NCBI RefSeq assembly: GCF_000012945.1
Contig: NC_007510.1
Span: 3,630,127 to 3,694,126, forward strand
Source: Burkholderia lata
Lineage (GTDB): Bacteria; Pseudomonadota; Gammaproteobacteria; Burkholderiales; Burkholderiaceae
Direction of reading: 5' to 3'
Length of the DNA stretch: 64,000 nt
Under the pieces are notes generated by a model. That model worked only from the letters and a program-made list of their open reading frames with translations. It did not search any database and had not been told where the DNA came from. The translations under genes and the position numbers were made by a program. Positions 18,746 through 27,537 of the stretch are shown piece after piece. Each line of letters starts with the position of its first letter. The first letter of the stretch is position 1.

Positions 18746-21343
18746 ATGTCCAAAGCACTGATCATTGCGGAAAAGCCTTCTGTCGCGAACGACATCGCAC
18801 GCGCTTTGGGCGGCTTTACCAAGCATGACGAGTATTACGAAAGCGACGAGTTCGTCCTTTCGTCCGCTGTCGGCCACCTGCTGGAAATCGCCGCCCCGGA
18901 AGAGTACGAGGTCAAGCGCGGGAAATGGAGCTTCGCGCATCTGCCCGTCATCCCCCCGCATTTCGACCTGAACCCGATCGCAAAAAGCGAGTCGCGCCTC
19001 AAGGTGCTCACGAAGCTGTTGAAGCGCAAGGACGTCGACCGCCTGATCAACGCATGTGACGCGGGGCGCGAGGGCGAGCTGATTTTCCGCCTGATCGCGC
19101 AGCACGCGAAGGCGAAGCAGCCGGTCCAGCGCCTGTGGCTGCAGTCGATGACCCCGCAGGCGATCCGCGACGGCTTCGCGAACCTGCGCAGCGACGCGGA
19201 CATGCTGCCGCTCGCCGACGCCGCACGCTGCCGCTCGGAAGCCGACTGGCTCGTCGGGATCAACGGCACCCGCGCGATGACCGCGTTCAACAGCAAGGGT
19301 GGCGGCTTCTTCCTGACGACAGTTGGCCGGGTTCAGACGCCAACGTTGTCGATCGTCGTCGAACGCGAAGAGAAAATCCGCCGCTTCATCCCGCGCGACT
19401 ACTGGGAAGTGAAGGCCGAATTCGCGTGCGCGGGCGGCTTCTACGAAGGCAAGTGGTACGACCCGAAATTCAAGCGCGACGAATTCGATCCGGAAAAGCG
19501 CGACTCCCGCCTGTGGAGCCTGCCGGCTGCCGAAACGATCGTCGCCGCGTGTCGCGACCAGGTCGGCACGGTCTCCGAGGAATCGAAGCCGTCGACGCAG
19601 CTGTCGCCGCTGCTGTTCGACCTGACGAGCCTGCAGCGTGAAGCGAATAGCCGCTTCGGCTTCTCCGCGAAGAACACGCTCGGCCTCGCGCAGGCGCTGT
19701 ATGAAAAGCACAAGGTGCTGACCTACCCGCGTACCGACGCGCGCGCACTGCCGGAAGACTACCTGTCGACGGTCCAGTCCACGCTCGAGATGCTCAAGGA
19801 GAGCAACAACTACCTGCCGCATGCGAAGCAGGTGCTCGACAAGGGCTGGGTGAAGCCGAACAAGCGGATCTTCGACAACTCGAAGATCAGCGACCACTTT
19901 GCAATCATCCCGACGCTGCAGGCGCCGAAGTCGCTGTCCGAGCCGGAGCAGAAGCTGTACGACATGGTCGTGAAGCGCTTCCTCGCCGTGTTCTTCCCGG
20001 CCGCCGAATTCCGCGTCACGACGCGAATCACCGAAGTCGCCGGCCATCACTTCAAGACCGAAGGCAAGGTGCTCGTCGAGCCGGGCTGGCTGCAGGTGTA
20101 CGGCCGCGACGCCGAAGGCGCGGATGCGAACCTGGTGCCGGTGCAGAAGGACGAGAAGGTGAAGACGGACGAAATCGCCGCCGTCGCGCTCGTCACGAAG
20201 CCGCCCGCACGCTACTCGGAAGCGACGCTGCTGTCCGCGATGGAAGGCGCGGGCAAGCTCGTCGAGGACGACGAACTGCGCGAGGCGATGGCCGCAAAGG
20301 GCCTCGGTACGCCGGCCACGCGCGCGGCGATCATCGAAGGCCTGCTCGGCGAGAAATACCTCGTGCGCGAAGGCCGCGAGCTGATCCCGACCGCGAAGGC
20401 ATTCCAGCTGATGACGCTGCTGCGCGGGCTCGGCGTGAAGGAACTCACCGCGCCCGAGCTCACCGGCGAATGGGAATACAAGCTGTCGCAGATGGAGCGC
20501 GGCAACCTAGGGCGCGAAGCGTTCATGCAGGAAATTGCCCGCATGACGCAGCAGATCGTCAAGCGCGCGAAGGAATACGATTCCGACACGATCCCCGGCG
20601 ATTACGCGACGCTCGAGACGCCGTGCCCGAACTGCGGCGGCCAGGTGAAGGAAAACTACCGCCGTTTCGCGTGCACGAAGTGCGAGTTCTCGATCTCGAA
20701 GATTCCGGGCAGCCGGCAGTTCGAGATCGCGGAAGTCGAGGAGCTGCTGCGCGAGAAGACGATCGGCCCGCTGTCCGGCTTCCGCAGCAAGATGGGCCGC
20801 CCGTTCTCGGCGATCCTCAAGCTGTCCTTCGACGACGAGACGAAGAACTACAAGCTCGAGTTCGATTTCGGCCAGGATTCCGGTGGTGAAGAAGGCGAGG
20901 CGCCCGACTTCTCCGCGCAGGAGCCGGTCGGCGCATGCCCGAAGTGCAAGGGCCGCGTGTTCGAGCACGGGATGAGCTACGTGTGCGAGCACTCGGTGGC
21001 CAACCCGAAGACCTGCGACTTCCGCTCAGGCAAGGTGATTCTGCAGCAGGAAATCACGCGCGAGCAGATGGGCAAGCTGCTTGCCGACGGCCGCACGGAT
21101 CTGCTGCCGAACTTCAAGTCGTCACGCACGGGCCGCAACTTCAAGGCCTTCCTCGTGAAGCAGCCCGACGGCAAGATCGGCTTCGAGTTCGAGAAGAAGG
21201 AGCCGAAGGCCGCTGCCGCGAAGAAGACGGCAAAATCGGCGACGAAGGATGCCGAAACCGTGACGGAAGGCGCCGAAGAGAAACCGGCACCGGCTCGCAA
21301 GACCGCCGCCCGCAAGACGACGGCGCGCAAGACGGGCTCGTAA
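18746..21343 (+). CDS. topB: DNA topoisomerase III
   Basis: Type IA topoisomerase (865 aa) that relaxes and decatenates DNA. The N-terminal Toprim domain begins KALIIAEKPSVANDIA with DAGREGELIF as the metal site. The catalytic tyrosine is in TYPRTDARALPED, and SKISDHFAIIPT is the family motif. A zinc finger follows (CPNCGG, then CTKC), then Topo-C-type repeats and a Lys/Ala-rich tail resembling histone H1 that likely binds DNA. A bidirectional terminator closes the gene. Confidence 0.96.
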   Translation: MSKALIIAEKPSVANDIARALGGFTKHDEYYESDEFVLSSAVGHLLEIAAPEEYEVKRGKWSFAHLPVIPPHFDLNPIAKSESRLKVLTKLLKRKDVDRLINACDAGREGELIFRLIAQHAKAKQPVQRLWLQSMTPQAIRDGFANLRSDADMLPLADAARCRSEADWLVGINGTRAMTAFNSKGGGFFLTTVGRVQTPTLSIVVEREEKIRRFIPRDYWEVKAEFACAGGFYEGKWYDPKFKRDEFDPEKRDSRLWSLPAAETIVAACRDQVGTVSEESKPSTQLSPLLFDLTSLQREANSRFGFSAKNTLGLAQALYEKHKVLTYPRTDARALPEDYLSTVQSTLEMLKESNNYLPHAKQVLDKGWVKPNKRIFDNSKISDHFAIIPTLQAPKSLSEPEQKLYDMVVKRFLAVFFPAAEFRVTTRITEVAGHHFKTEGKVLVEPGWLQVYGRDAEGADANLVPVQKDEKVKTDEIAAVALVTKPPARYSEATLLSAMEGAGKLVEDDELREAMAAKGLGTPATRAAIIEGLLGEKYLVREGRELIPTAKAFQLMTLLRGLGVKELTAPELTGEWEYKLSQMERGNLGREAFMQEIARMTQQIVKRAKEYDSDTIPGDYATLETPCPNCGGQVKENYRRFACTKCEFSISKIPGSRQFEIAEVEELLREKTIGPLSGFRSKMGRPFSAILKLSFDDETKNYKLEFDFGQDSGGEEGEAPDFSAQEPVGACPKCKGRVFEHGMSYVCEHSVANPKTCDFRSGKVILQQEITREQMGKLLADGRTDLLPNFKSSRTGRNFKAFLVKQPDGKIGFEFEKKEPKAAAAKKTAKSATKDAETVTEGAEEKPAPARKTAARKTTARKTGS

Positions 21344-21396
21344 CGGCCTGACGGCCGGGGTTCTCCCGGCCACGCCGGATTCCGGCAGGCAGCGAT

Positions 21397-21435
21397 AAAA
21401 AAACGCGGATCGATTGCTCGATCCGCGTTTTTCTT
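21397..21435. terminator. Bidirectional intrinsic terminator between topB and the LysR gene
   Basis: A hairpin with arms ACGCGGATCGA and TCGATCCGCGT and a 4-base loop is flanked by A and T runs. It separates two convergent genes. Confidence 0.92.
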
Positions 21436-21471
21436 TGTGCCGGCGGCAACCGCCGCCCGGCCGTCGCGCCG

Positions 21472-22521
21472 TTACAGTGGCGACGGCACCGCGACGCGCG
21501 GGCGCGGCGAACGCGGCAGGCGCGGCGACAGGTTCGGGTCGGCCGATTCCGGCTGCTCCGCACGCGTCTCGACACCGATCGGCGGAAGCGCCGAATTCTG
21601 CGCGGCCCACTGCTCGCCCATCGTCGCATCGGTCGAGTGACTGAAATGCTCGACGAGGTGGTCGATGAACGTGCGCACCTTCGCAGGCAAATGGCGCCGG
21701 CTCGGGTAAGCGATGTTGATCTCGACCTGCGGCAGCCGGAAATCCGGCAGCAGCCGCACGAGCGCGCCGCGCGCGATGTCGCTGCCGATCAGGTAGCTCG
21801 GCAGGATCGCGACCCCCATCCCGAGCAGCGCGAACTGGCGCAGCATCGCGGTGTTGTTCGCGACGATCACGTTGGTCGGGCGCACGCGCACTTCACCGTC
21901 CGGCCCCGTGAACACGCGCTCGTCGCCCCAGTATTCGGTCGGCAGGCTCAGGCTCGGGTGCTCGGCGAGATGCTCCGGATGGGTCGGCACACCGTGCTTC
22001 TCCAGGTAGCTCGGCGTCGCGCACACGGTCATGCAGCCGGTGGTCAGGCGCCGCGTGACGATGCTCGCGCTACGCATCTGGCGCGTGACGACGATGCCGA
22101 CGTCGAAGCCTTCCTCGACGAGATCGACCTGCCGGTCGACCAGCGTGAGATCGGGCACCACTTTCGGGAAATTCTCCGTGTACGACTGCAACACGGGCGC
22201 GAGGTTATGCAGGCCGAACACGACCGGCGCAACGATGCGCAACGTTCCGACCGGCTCGTGATTGCGCGCAACGACCATCTGCTCGACGTCCTCGAGCTCA
22301 TCGAGGATCTGGCGAGCACGCTCCAGATAGACCTGGCCTGACTCCGTCAGGGAAAGGCTGCGCGTGGTGCGGTTCAGCAAACGCGTGCCGAGCCGGCCTT
22401 CCAGATCGGCGACGTGACGCGTCGCGACCGCGTTGGAGATATCCATTGCACTCGCGGCCCGCGCAAAACTGCCGAGATCTGCAACCTTGACGAACACGCG
22501 CATCGACTGCAAATGATCCAT
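21472..22521 (-). CDS. LysR-family transcriptional regulator
   Basis: LysR regulator with an N-terminal winged helix-turn-helix (residues about 1-60, FARAASAMDISNAVATRHVADLE) and a substrate-binding domain. At 349 aa it is longer than most because of a Pro/Arg-rich C-terminal tail of about 45 residues. It faces the 2-hydroxyacid dehydrogenase gene across a 426-base gap, the usual layout of a LysR protein and its target. The effector is unknown. Confidence 0.9.
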   Translation of the reverse strand: MDHLQSMRVFVKVADLGSFARAASAMDISNAVATRHVADLEGRLGTRLLNRTTRSLSLTESGQVYLERARQILDELEDVEQMVVARNHEPVGTLRIVAPVVFGLHNLAPVLQSYTENFPKVVPDLTLVDRQVDLVEEGFDVGIVVTRQMRSASIVTRRLTTGCMTVCATPSYLEKHGVPTHPEHLAEHPSLSLPTEYWGDERVFTGPDGEVRVRPTNVIVANNTAMLRQFALLGMGVAILPSYLIGSDIARGALVRLLPDFRLPQVEINIAYPSRRHLPAKVRTFIDHLVEHFSHSTDATMGEQWAAQNSALPPIGVETRAEQPESADPNLSPRLPRSPRPRVAVPSPL

Positions 22522-22947
22522 AAACGACTCCTGCCGCTGTTACAACTTCAAAAAGATGAAGCAAATGCGTAATTCTCCTACGACAGCGGAAATGATGCAG
22601 AGTTGCTCAACAAGGCCCTTGTAGACGATAAAAATAGTCAAAAATCCTCGCCTTCTGCGGATAGTTGATCCAATTATTCTGATTGGAGCAACAATTTGGT
22701 GAACCTCGTCGAGTAAGCGGCCGAATCAGGAAGGACGTATTTGATGCGACACAACAGCGCACCCTTCCGCCCGTCGCGCGAGCGGCTCCGGGTCAGGCTC
22801 CCGCCGATTGCGGCGGAGCGTAACAACCTGTTAAAAAGACACCATGGCAGCGGCCGACGTAGCATCATGTCGGCCCCGGCCGGGCGGGACGGGTGCGCGA
22901 CGTGCGCCGCCGCCGCCGCCGCTTTCAACGCGCGACACCCGCTCACC
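22522..22947. other. Divergent intergenic region, LysR gene / dehydrogenase
   Basis: A 426-base gap with an AT-rich core at about 22560-22700 in an otherwise GC-rich region, so it probably holds both promoters. A short inverted repeat CCAAT (22672-22676) and ATTGG (22684-22688), spaced by seven bases, is a possible LysR site but is too short to be sure. Confidence 0.4.
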
Positions 22948-23961
22948 ATGAAAATTGCCATCCTCGACGACTACCAGGACGCCGTCCGCAAGCTGAACTG
23001 CTTCGAGATGCTTGCCGACCACGACGTGAAGGTCTTCAACAATACGGTGCGCGGATTGGGACAACTCGCCAGCCGTCTGGCGGAAGTCGAGGCGCTCGTG
23101 CTGATTCGCGAACGGACCCCGATTTCGTCGCAACTGCTCGCCAAGCTGCCGAACCTGCGCATGATCAGCCAGACCGGTCGCATTTCGAGCCACATCGATC
23201 TCGAAGCCTGTACCGACCGCGGCATCGCTGTGCTCGAAGGCACGGGCTCGCCGATTGCCCCCGCCGAACTGACCTGGGCACTCGTGATGGCCGCCCAGCG
23301 CCGCATTCCGCAGTACGTCGCGAACCTGAAGCAGGGTGCGTGGCAACAGTCGGGCCTGAAGACGTCGGCGATGCCGCCGAACTTCGGCCTCGGCCAGGTG
23401 CTGCGCGGCCAGACGCTCGGCATCTGGGGCTACGGCAAGATCGGCCGGCTTGTCGCCGGCTACGGCAAGGCATTCGGGATGAACGTGCTGATCTGGGGCC
23501 GCGAGCATTCGCTCGAGGCCGCGCGGGCTGACGGCTATACGGCCGCCGAAAGCCGCGAAGCGCTGTTCGAGCAGAGCGACGTGCTGTCGCTGCACCTGCG
23601 CATGCATGACGACACGCGCGGGATCGTGAAGCAGGAAGACCTGATGCGGATGAAGCCGACGTCGCTGCTCGTCAACACGAGCCGCGCCGAACTGCTCGAG
23701 GAAAATGCCCTGGTCAACGCGCTGTCGCACAACCGTCCGGGGATGGTGGCGATCGACGTGTTCGAGAGCGAGCCGATCCTGCAGGGCTACAGCCTGCTGC
23801 GGATGGAAAACGTGATCTGCACGCCGCACATCGGCTACGTCGAGCGCGAAAGCTACGAGCTCTACTTCAGCGCGGCATTCCGGAACATCCTGGCGTTCGA
23901 CCAGGGCGACATGTCGAGCGTCGTCAATCCGGAAGCCCTGACGCCGCGCCGCGTGCGCTGA
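22948..23961 (+). CDS. D-2-hydroxyacid dehydrogenase family protein
   Basis: NAD-dependent D-isomer-specific 2-hydroxyacid dehydrogenase (337 aa). The nucleotide-binding motif is GYGKIG in LGIWGYGKIGRLVAGYG. The catalytic triad is visible as Arg in NTSRAELLE, Glu in FESEPI and His in TPHIGY. The start is ATG 22948 (MKIAILDDYQDAV); the open frame reaches further upstream but reads as non-conserved Arg-rich sequence. The true substrate (phosphoglycerate, glyoxylate or another 2-oxo acid) cannot be told. Likely regulated by the divergent LysR protein. Confidence 0.92.
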   Translation: MKIAILDDYQDAVRKLNCFEMLADHDVKVFNNTVRGLGQLASRLAEVEALVLIRERTPISSQLLAKLPNLRMISQTGRISSHIDLEACTDRGIAVLEGTGSPIAPAELTWALVMAAQRRIPQYVANLKQGAWQQSGLKTSAMPPNFGLGQVLRGQTLGIWGYGKIGRLVAGYGKAFGMNVLIWGREHSLEAARADGYTAAESREALFEQSDVLSLHLRMHDDTRGIVKQEDLMRMKPTSLLVNTSRAELLEENALVNALSHNRPGMVAIDVFESEPILQGYSLLRMENVICTPHIGYVERESYELYFSAAFRNILAFDQGDMSSVVNPEALTPRRVR

Positions 23962-24010
23962 GCGCCGCGGGCCGCGCCCGCCGCGCGGCCCCGCTTCCTG
24001 CTTCCCGTCT

Positions 24011-24877
24011 TCAGGCGGCCACGCGGCCGCCCGTCATCGCGCCGACGCGCGTGAGGAAATGCTCGCCGTCGCGCCGCCCGAGGTCGTACGCATGCCGCAT
24101 CTGCGACGGGCTCGTGTAATCCCAACTCGAAATCGGCACCTTGCTCGACGGCTGGACATACAGCCGCCGCTGCTCGCCGTGCGCGACCGTGAACATCTGC
24201 GGACGCGGGTACAGCCGCGTGACGAGCACCAGCACGTCGCCCGGCGTCGGGTCGAGCGCGTCGACCGGCACGTTGTCGACCATCCCACCGTCGAGCACGG
24301 GCCGGCCGCCGCAGCGCAGCACCGGCGTGAATGGCGGCGTACAGGATGACTGCAGGATCAGGTCGGCGAGTTCGTCGACGCGCGTGCAGGCCTGCGCGCG
24401 CACGAATTCCGGCCGAAAGCCGAGCGTGCGCCCGAGCGTCGGGTGCAGCGTCTTGCGCACGTATTTCTCGATGTTGTACGCGACAAGGCCGGCGGCCACT
24501 GCGCTGCGCGCGCCGAGCCAGCGCGGCACGTGCGACACGCCAATGCGGATCTCCGGCGCCGCGGCAAGCTTCGCGAACGGCTCGCCGTAGATGTCGAGCA
24601 GCGCCTGGCGGTAAATCCGGTAATGCGGAAACACGGGCTCGCGCCCGAACAGGTTGCCCCAGTACGCGTTCTTCCGGTTGTGGCGCAGCGCCTCTTCGTA
24701 ATAGCGCATCACCCAGGCGGCGTCGCGTGTATACAGCATGCACGCGGTCGCCGCGCCGGCCGAGATGCCGGTGATCACGCGCGGGCGCAGGCCGAGCGCC
24801 GGCTGGGCGACGTCCCAGAAGCCGGCCTGCCACCAGCAGCGATTGCCGCCGCCCGCAAAGACGATCTGGTCGAACAT
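24011..24877 (-). CDS. Patatin-like phospholipase
   Basis: Serine lipid acyl hydrolase of the patatin family (288 aa). The oxyanion motif GGGNR is at residues 9-13, the nucleophile elbow GISAG at about 41-45, and the catalytic Asp in DGGMVDN. No signal peptide is present, so it is probably cytoplasmic or membrane-associated. The start is ATG 24877 (MFDQIVFAGGGN), eight bases after the thioesterase stop. The pairing suggests shared acyl-lipid metabolism, for example releasing fatty acids and handling acyl-CoA; this is inference. Confidence 0.9.
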   Translation of the reverse strand: MFDQIVFAGGGNRCWWQAGFWDVAQPALGLRPRVITGISAGAATACMLYTRDAAWVMRYYEEALRHNRKNAYWGNLFGREPVFPHYRIYRQALLDIYGEPFAKLAAAPEIRIGVSHVPRWLGARSAVAAGLVAYNIEKYVRKTLHPTLGRTLGFRPEFVRAQACTRVDELADLILQSSCTPPFTPVLRCGGRPVLDGGMVDNVPVDALDPTPGDVLVLVTRLYPRPQMFTVAHGEQRRLYVQPSSKVPISSWDYTSPSQMRHAYDLGRRDGEHFLTRVGAMTGGRVAA

Positions 24878-24885
24878 CGCGCCGC

Positions 24886-25293
24886 TCAGCTGACGAGCGC
24901 GTAGGTCGACGTCGCGTGAACGGCCATCTTGCCGTCTTCGTCGAACAACTCGACTTCGCCGAATACGAGATTGCGGCCCATCCGCAGCACGCGCGCGGTG
25001 ACGAGCACGTCGCCCTTGCGCACGGGACGCATGAAGTTCGTGTTCAGCGATACGGTCGTCATCGGCCGGAACTCGCCGAGCGCGGCCGAGATCGCAACCA
25101 CCATCGCGGTGTCTGCGGCCGCCGTGAACACCTGGCCGCAGATGATGCCGCCCGAATGGCGGAATTCGCCGGAAAACGGCAGGCGCAGCGTGACGCTGTC
25201 GTCGCCGATCGACACGGGGACCAGACCGAGCGAGCGGACCCAGGGGGCCAGCAGGCGATCCAGCAATTCGCGGACTGCGTTTTCGTCCATCAT
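24886..25293 (-). CDS. PaaI-type hotdog-fold thioesterase
   Basis: Acyl-CoA thioesterase of the PaaI/YbgC hotdog superfamily (about 135 aa). The core GEFRHSGGIICGQVFTAAAD matches the substrate-binding loop and central helix, followed by TVSLNTNFMRPVRKGD. The start is one of two adjacent ATG codons (25293 or 25290, MMDENAV); no strong ribosome-binding site separates them. First gene of a two-gene unit with the patatin. Confidence 0.88.
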   Translation of the reverse strand: MMDENAVRELLDRLLAPWVRSLGLVPVSIGDDSVTLRLPFSGEFRHSGGIICGQVFTAAADTAMVVAISAALGEFRPMTTVSLNTNFMRPVRKGDVLVTARVLRMGRNLVFGEVELFDEDGKMAVHATSTYALVS

Positions 25294-25480
25294 CGAAAGC
25301 CCAGAAAGCGTTGCGCGACCGCCGCGCAACACGTGTGGCGTCATCATACCGGGACCGAGGAATCTCCGATCGCTCGTTATCGGACCGACAGCCGCCGTTG
25401 TCGTGACGAAATATTTTCAGGAGATTTGCAGAAAGGGCTTGCAAGACCTCAAATACCCATGCATAATCTTTCTTCTGTTG

Positions 25481-25556
25481 GGGGCGTTAGCTCAGTTGGT
25501 AGAGCAGCGGACTCTTAATCCGTAGGTCGAGTGTTCGAGTCACTCACGCCCCACCA
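25481..25556 (+). tRNA. tRNA-Lys (CUU)
   Basis: A 76-base cloverleaf with a perfect 7-pair acceptor stem (GGGGCGT and ACGCCCC), anticodon loop CTCTTAA with anticodon CUU, and encoded CCA at 25554-25556. An intrinsic terminator follows. Confidence 0.97.
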
Positions 25557-25565
25557 GGAATTCCG

Positions 25566-25600
25566 AAGCCCGGTTAGCGAAAGCTAACCGGGCTTTTTCC
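25566..25600 (+). terminator. Intrinsic terminator of tRNA-Lys
   Basis: Hairpin AAGCCCGGTTAGC, GAAA tetraloop, GCTAACCGGGCTT, followed by a T run. Confidence 0.95.
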
Positions 25601-25743
25601 TTTTCCGCCGCTGCAATCGCGGCGCGCGTCCTGTCGCAGTACGCCACCGCACGCCTGCTGCGCATCGTTTCCGCTAGAATCGTCCGACAAATATCACACG
25701 ACCGGCGCAGGCACTGCCGTTTGCCCGCCGGCACTGAGAGAAC

Positions 25744-26793
25744 ATGGGACGTCAGACATGGAAGCATGTACCCGAGACGCGACCATTCAGAGAGCCTGGT
25801 TGCGCCGATATCGGCGAGTCCGACGAGACGCGCCACTCCCACGATCACGCCGGCATCCGCAGTGCGACGCACGAACCGGATCCGGTCATGCCGGGTAAGG
25901 ACGCGCTCGTCGCCATGGCGCTCGGCGTCGTGCTGCTCGTGCTGGCCGGCATGCTCGCCGTCACGGCCGGCCAGGCGACCGGCCAACTGGTCAGCGCGCC
26001 GGGCACGGTCGTGCGCATCGTGCAGGACAGCGACGCGATGCGCGCGTACCGGCCAATCGTCGCGTACCTCGCGAACGACGGCCAGCGCCGCGAAGTCGCC
26101 GGCAATACCGCATCGACCGTCCCCGCCTACGATATCGGCGAGAACGTCGAGGTATGGCTCGACCCCAACCACCCCGAACGCCCCGCACTGATCGACGATT
26201 TCACGCAACGCTGGTTTCCGGCGGCCGTCGCGGCGCTACTCGCCATTGCGTCGCTCGCGATCGGGGGCCTGCTGATCGCTGGCGGGCGCCGTCGCCGGTC
26301 ATCCGAGCCACCGCCGGCCCAACCGGCCCGCAAGCCCACATCGAGCCGCTGGAACGTCGCGATCGTGCTGATTCCAATCTCGATCGGCACGGGCTTCATC
26401 GCCGGCGCCGGTGCAGCCGGCCTGCGTCAGTGGCAGATCGCCCACCACTACGCACGTTCGACCGGCCATGTCGTCGAGATCGCGAAAAACGCGCGCTCGA
26501 CCCGCTCGCGCACGTCGCTGTATTCGGCGATCGTCGCGTTCACGACCGACAGCGGCCGCCAGATCACGTTCGCCCAGGGCTCGGCGTCGTCGCATCCGGG
26601 CCTGCGCGAAGGCGAAGCGGTCAGCGTGCTGTACGACCCTGTCACCCCCGAGCGCGCGGTCGTCGACCGCTTCTGGGATCGCTGGGGCCTCGCGGCCATC
26701 CTGTTCGCGATCGGCGCACCGTTCCTCGTGGCCGGGCTGTTCATCGCCGCGACGCTGTGGCCGGAACACCCGGCACACGAAGCCGCTCCATGA
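25744..26793 (+). CDS. Membrane protein with two tandem DUF3592 domains
   Basis: A 349-residue membrane protein with hydrophobic helices near residues 55-75, 158-182, 203-225 and 315-340. Two copies of the same module follow each other: an exported beta segment (YRPIVAYLANDGQRREVAG, and later YSAIVAFTTDSGRQITFAQ), then a V(E)V-W/L-YDP-type motif (GENVEVWLDPNHPERPALID, and GEAVSVLYDPVTPERAVVD) and a helix. This is the DUF3592 pattern, here duplicated. Function is unknown. ATG 25744 has GAGAG nearby; ATG 25888 would remove a charged 48-residue leader and is a real alternative. Confidence 0.8.
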   Translation: MGRQTWKHVPETRPFREPGCADIGESDETRHSHDHAGIRSATHEPDPVMPGKDALVAMALGVVLLVLAGMLAVTAGQATGQLVSAPGTVVRIVQDSDAMRAYRPIVAYLANDGQRREVAGNTASTVPAYDIGENVEVWLDPNHPERPALIDDFTQRWFPAAVAALLAIASLAIGGLLIAGGRRRRSSEPPPAQPARKPTSSRWNVAIVLIPISIGTGFIAGAGAAGLRQWQIAHHYARSTGHVVEIAKNARSTRSRTSLYSAIVAFTTDSGRQITFAQGSASSHPGLREGEAVSVLYDPVTPERAVVDRFWDRWGLAAILFAIGAPFLVAGLFIAATLWPEHPAHEAAP

Positions 26794-26847
26794 CGTTCGC
26801 GCGCCGGCCGCGCTCCGCGTGGCGCGACAACCGGCACGGCGCGCGCA

Positions 26848-27462
26848 TCACCGCTCCCTGAACGCTTCCACCTTCGCGCGGTTCCCGCACGTGCGCATGT
26901 CGCACCAGCGGCGCCCGACGCCGCGGCCGCGATCGACGAAGAACCACGTGCACCGGCCACACTGCCGCACGCGTGCGAAGTCGTCGCTGCGCAGCAGTTG
27001 CTCGAAACCGAGTGCGGCCGCATCGACCCAGCGCGACGCGGCGCGCGCGTCGGGTCGCCACGCGAACCGGCCGTCGACCGCATCGAATGCGCTACGCGCG
27101 ATCGCCTCGCGGATCGCGACAGCGAGCCGGTCCGCCGCGCGTGCGCCGGCGGTGCTACCGCCTCCGGTCGTCAGGTGCGCGACTGCGATGTACGCGTCCT
27201 CGCGAAAGCGATGCAGCGCCGCCAGCGCGTCCGCGTCGTCCTGCCATGCATGACGCAGAAGCCGCGCCAGATCGGCTGGCGCCAGCAGCCCCGATCGTTC
27301 CGCCCACCCATGCACGGCCGGCCAGTCGACGAGCTTGTCCGCGTCGCGCGTCTTGCCCGTGTCGGCCACCGTATTGAGGAAGTCGAGCGCCGGATGGCCG
27401 CCGACGAAATCGGCTGCACCCCATGCGTGCGCGGGTCGCACGGGCTCGTGTCGAGTAACCAT
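26848..27462 (-). CDS. CGNR zinc-finger (ABATE-domain) transcriptional regulator
   Basis: Predicted DNA-binding protein of 204 aa. The N-terminal ABATE domain begins near FVGGHPALDFLNTVAD. The C-terminal CGNR zinc finger has its four cysteines in CGRC and CDMRTCGNR, separated by about 15 residues. Such proteins are predicted to bind DNA through the finger and a small ligand through ABATE. It is divergent from an alpha/beta hydrolase gene with 75 bases between them and a perfect inverted repeat in that gap, so it is likely its regulator. Confidence 0.9.
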   Translation of the reverse strand: MVTRHEPVRPAHAWGAADFVGGHPALDFLNTVADTGKTRDADKLVDWPAVHGWAERSGLLAPADLARLLRHAWQDDADALAALHRFREDAYIAVAHLTTGGGSTAGARAADRLAVAIREAIARSAFDAVDGRFAWRPDARAASRWVDAAALGFEQLLRSDDFARVRQCGRCTWFFVDRGRGVGRRWCDMRTCGNRAKVEAFRER

Positions 27463-27502
27463 TTATTTCTACCTATCGGTTTCACACCCGGACAATCCGG
27501 AG

Positions 27503-27529
27503 TAACCTGTTAACAACCAAAACAGGTTA
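27503..27529. promoter_or_regulatory. Candidate operator of the CGNR regulator
   Basis: A perfect inverted repeat, TAACCTGTT and AACAGGTTA, with a 9-base spacer, in the 75-base gap between the CGNR gene and the hydrolase gene. It ends eight bases before the hydrolase ATG, so bound protein would block expression. Confidence 0.65.
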
Positions 27530-27537
27530 GCACGGAG

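Noticed and set aside
24878-25444. Patatin frame extended through the thioesterase
   Set aside because: Arg-rich translation in another frame of the thioesterase; GGGNR motif begins right after ATG 24877.
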